Source: JAFDVL01 sp031371805 (GTDB lineage: Bacteria; Acidobacteriota; Blastocatellia; RBC074). From it: a stretch of DNA of 8,687 bases. The stretch lies in assembly GCA_031371805.1 (NCBI GenBank), contig JANMKB010000560.1, positions 1 to 8,687 of the forward strand, written 5' to 3'. The notes under the pieces were generated by a model, which was not told the DNA's origin, searched no databases, and was given only the letters and a program-made list of their open reading frames with translations. Positions 6,952 to 8,687 of this stretch are shown one piece after another (position 1 is the first letter of the stretch; the number at the start of each line of letters is the position of its first letter). Both the position numbers and the translations under genes were made by a program.

Positions 6952-8687
6952 ATGAACGCGGTTGAGGATATGATCCAGATAAGCCACGATCCGGTTGAAA
7001 AAATCATCAGGGATCAGCAAAAGCAGGTCGAGCGATTGCAGCAGCTGGTAGCTGAGCTACGGGATGCGGCGACACTGCTGGCGACAGATCGGACTCGTTT
7101 GGATACTTACTCTGCTTTGCGGCAGGAAGGGAAGACGGAAGAGGCGGCAACGCTGATCTATGAGGCGGGGCTGGAAAAATACTGGGCTAGTGAATTTGAA
7201 TTGGCGGAAAAGCTGTTTCAGCACACGCTCCGGTTGAATCCTGCCGCGCCCCTCGTTTACTGGTACTTGTCCGACACGCTAAGAATTCTTGCCACTACTG
7301 CGGAGCCGCCGTATGTAAATAAAGAAGTGCTGCAACAAGGGCTGGATACCTGGGACAAAGGATATGCGTGTGCGCGGCCTGTAGCTGACGATTCCTGGGC
7401 CTATGTCGTGCGGGCACAACTCGCTGAATTACAGGCGTCCCTGGCAGATAATCCAAATCAGAATTATTGGGAAGCAGTGGCGTATATTGAAAGAGCGATT
7501 TTGTTGCGCAAGGATGATTATTATCGCTGGGCAATGCTGGCGCGGTATTACCGCTTTCTGGCGCTGGGGCGGGTTGCATTGCAGGCTACCGATCATGCAT
7601 TGCAATATAATGCCAGTGAGCCGTTAGTGTTAGCCGAGCAAGCGGGCAACCTCATCAATCTGGGGCGTACCGGAGAAGCGCTTGCTGTGCTGGAAACATT
7701 GCTGAAAGACAAAACTCTCAATCCACCGGACAAAAACGTCTATTCAAGTTGGAAGGCGCTGGTTTACTTTTATCTGAAGCGCTACGAAGAGGCCGTTGCC
7801 TTAGTACAACCCGCGCTGGCGGATAATCCGAAAGATATCTGGTCGCGGGGCGTGTGCGCCGATTGTTACCGCCTGGCTGGTCAGGACAAGAATGCAAAAG
7901 AAGAGTATGCCGCGATCTGGGCGCAGCGGGATAATGCAGGCTTATCGCAATACGATGCGAATTTTGCCGAAGCGGCCTTTTATTTGCGACATTATGCTGA
8001 GGCGATAAAACTTAATAAAAAGTTACTTGATGTTCGTGACGAGGTTTGCTATGCAAACCTTAGGCTGAGCCAGTGTTATCTGGCGCAAGCTGATTTAGCC
8101 ACCGCGGAAAGTTGTTTTCGATCCGCCATAGAAGTTGCCAGTAATGAAGGTGAGATGAAGTATGCCCGAATTATGTTTTCCGATCTGGAAAGACTGGCTA
8201 AAAAACAAAAGTGGGCGAATGCTAAAGAAGTTGTACGCATATTGAATGGGGAAGATGGCTACCCGAAGCAACTTGAAAATACCCAGACAAAATTAGCGCA
8301 ACAGGATATGTCGGCGCTGGATGAGTTAAAAGAAACGCTCAAGCGGGAAACGATGCAGCAGGAAGGGGAGTGGGTGAAAGTCGCCAGCTTGGCCAGTCTG
8401 GGGCGACTTTACGACGAAGCTGGGCAAGGGAAGGAAGCCACAGAAAAATATCACGAGTTAAATAATTATCCCGATCAATTTCCAGGAGCGCTCAAGCAGT
8501 ATTTATCGCAAAAATTCCAACTCGCAACACCCCTCAATTTGACACCGTTAGTAACTCCCATAGTGATAGAGATGGCGCGGTCACTTGTTCCGAAAGAAGA
8601 TGATTGGAAAAAATGGGCAATTATCAAAACGTTTATCCCGGCGCTGCGGGAGCGACTGAAGCAGAGCTTTGGCATGACGATTCCCCA
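6952..8687 (+). CDS. Large TPR-repeat protein with FHIPEP-like C-terminal segment (3' end outside window)
   Basis: The frame stays open from ATG 6952 to the window edge, giving 578 residues with no stop, so the protein is incomplete. An AGAGG at 6937-6941 supports this start; a second ATG at 6970 is a weaker alternative. Residues 14-43 form a likely coiled coil (VEKIIRDQQKQVERLQQLVAELR). Residues about 48-520 are helical TPR-like repeats, for example ASEFELAEKLFQHTLRLNP (80-98), GRTGEALAVLETLL (238-251), LKRYEEAVALVQPALADNP (275-293) and LRHYAEAIKLNKKLL (346-360). From about 535, TPIVIEMARSLVP followed by IPALRERLKQSFGMTIP resembles FlhA/FHIPEP family cytoplasmic sequence (E/DPLxVEvGxxLIP, then IRxxRxxLAxELGxxxP). 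No signal peptide or membrane segment is visible. It is likely a scaffold or sensor acting with the TIR proteins just upstream. This role is inferred from position and TPR content. Confidence 0.85.
   Translation, partial: MNAVEDMIQISHDPVEKIIRDQQKQVERLQQLVAELRDAATLLATDRTRLDTYSALRQEGKTEEAATLIYEAGLEKYWASEFELAEKLFQHTLRLNPAAPLVYWYLSDTLRILATTAEPPYVNKEVLQQGLDTWDKGYACARPVADDSWAYVVRAQLAELQASLADNPNQNYWEAVAYIERAILLRKDDYYRWAMLARYYRFLALGRVALQATDHALQYNASEPLVLAEQAGNLINLGRTGEALAVLETLLKDKTLNPPDKNVYSSWKALVYFYLKRYEEAVALVQPALADNPKDIWSRGVCADCYRLAGQDKNAKEEYAAIWAQRDNAGLSQYDANFAEAAFYLRHYAEAIKLNKKLLDVRDEVCYANLRLSQCYLAQADLATAESCFRSAIEVASNEGEMKYARIMFSDLERLAKKQKWANAKEVVRILNGEDGYPKQLENTQTKLAQQDMSALDELKETLKRETMQQEGEWVKVASLASLGRLYDEAGQGKEATEKYHELNNYPDQFPGALKQYLSQKFQLATPLNLTPLVTPIVIEMARSLVPKEDDWKKWAIIKTFIPALRERLKQSFGMTIP

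Noticed and set aside
1..8687. CRISPR array, tRNA, rRNA or insertion sequence
   Set aside because: No regularly spaced repeats, tRNA-like cloverleaf, rRNA segments or transposase motifs were found by eye on either strand.

Overview
This window looks like a chromosomal segment of a mid-GC soil or environmental bacterium, perhaps an acidobacterium. That guess rests on gene style: a form II CoxL-like molybdoenzyme, a TIR/TPR accessory cluster, and a degenerate ATCTTGTAA-type 9-bp tandem repeat of a kind I associate with such genomes. Nothing here fixes the taxonomy. All supported genes are on the + strand.

Left half (1-4985): a molybdenum hydroxylase locus. A 9-bp tandem repeat lies in the leader. 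Next come the large molybdopterin subunit of a xanthine dehydrogenase/CO dehydrogenase-family enzyme (95-2413), a 540-aa animal-type heme peroxidase (2448-4070), a terminator-like hairpin built over the peroxidase stop codon (4061-4091), and the FAD-binding medium subunit (4119-4985). The [2Fe-2S] small subunit needed to complete the enzyme is not in the window. The large subunit carries AYRGAGR, the form II signature, so the substrate is probably not CO or is at least unproven.

Right half (5038-8687): a visibly AT-richer accessory cluster. The first gene (5038-6285) joins an N-terminal segment resembling the non-catalytic front part of CHAT protease domains to a C-terminal TIR domain through a long disordered linker. 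The linker DNA contains a strong GC-rich hairpin (5521-5574) that looks like an in-frame palindromic insertion. The second gene (6440-6907) is a stand-alone TIR protein clearly paralogous to the first TIR domain. The third (6952 to the window end, 3'-truncated) is a TPR protein of at least 578 residues. Its last visible ~45 residues resemble part of the cytoplasmic region of FlhA/FHIPEP export proteins, although no secretion genes are seen.

The TIR/TIR/TPR set is the best candidate for an undescribed system. Both TIR domains keep the glutamate expected of NAD-cleaving TIR enzymes, and the TPR protein could be the sensor or scaffold. A defence or signalling role is inference from domain content and has not been shown.
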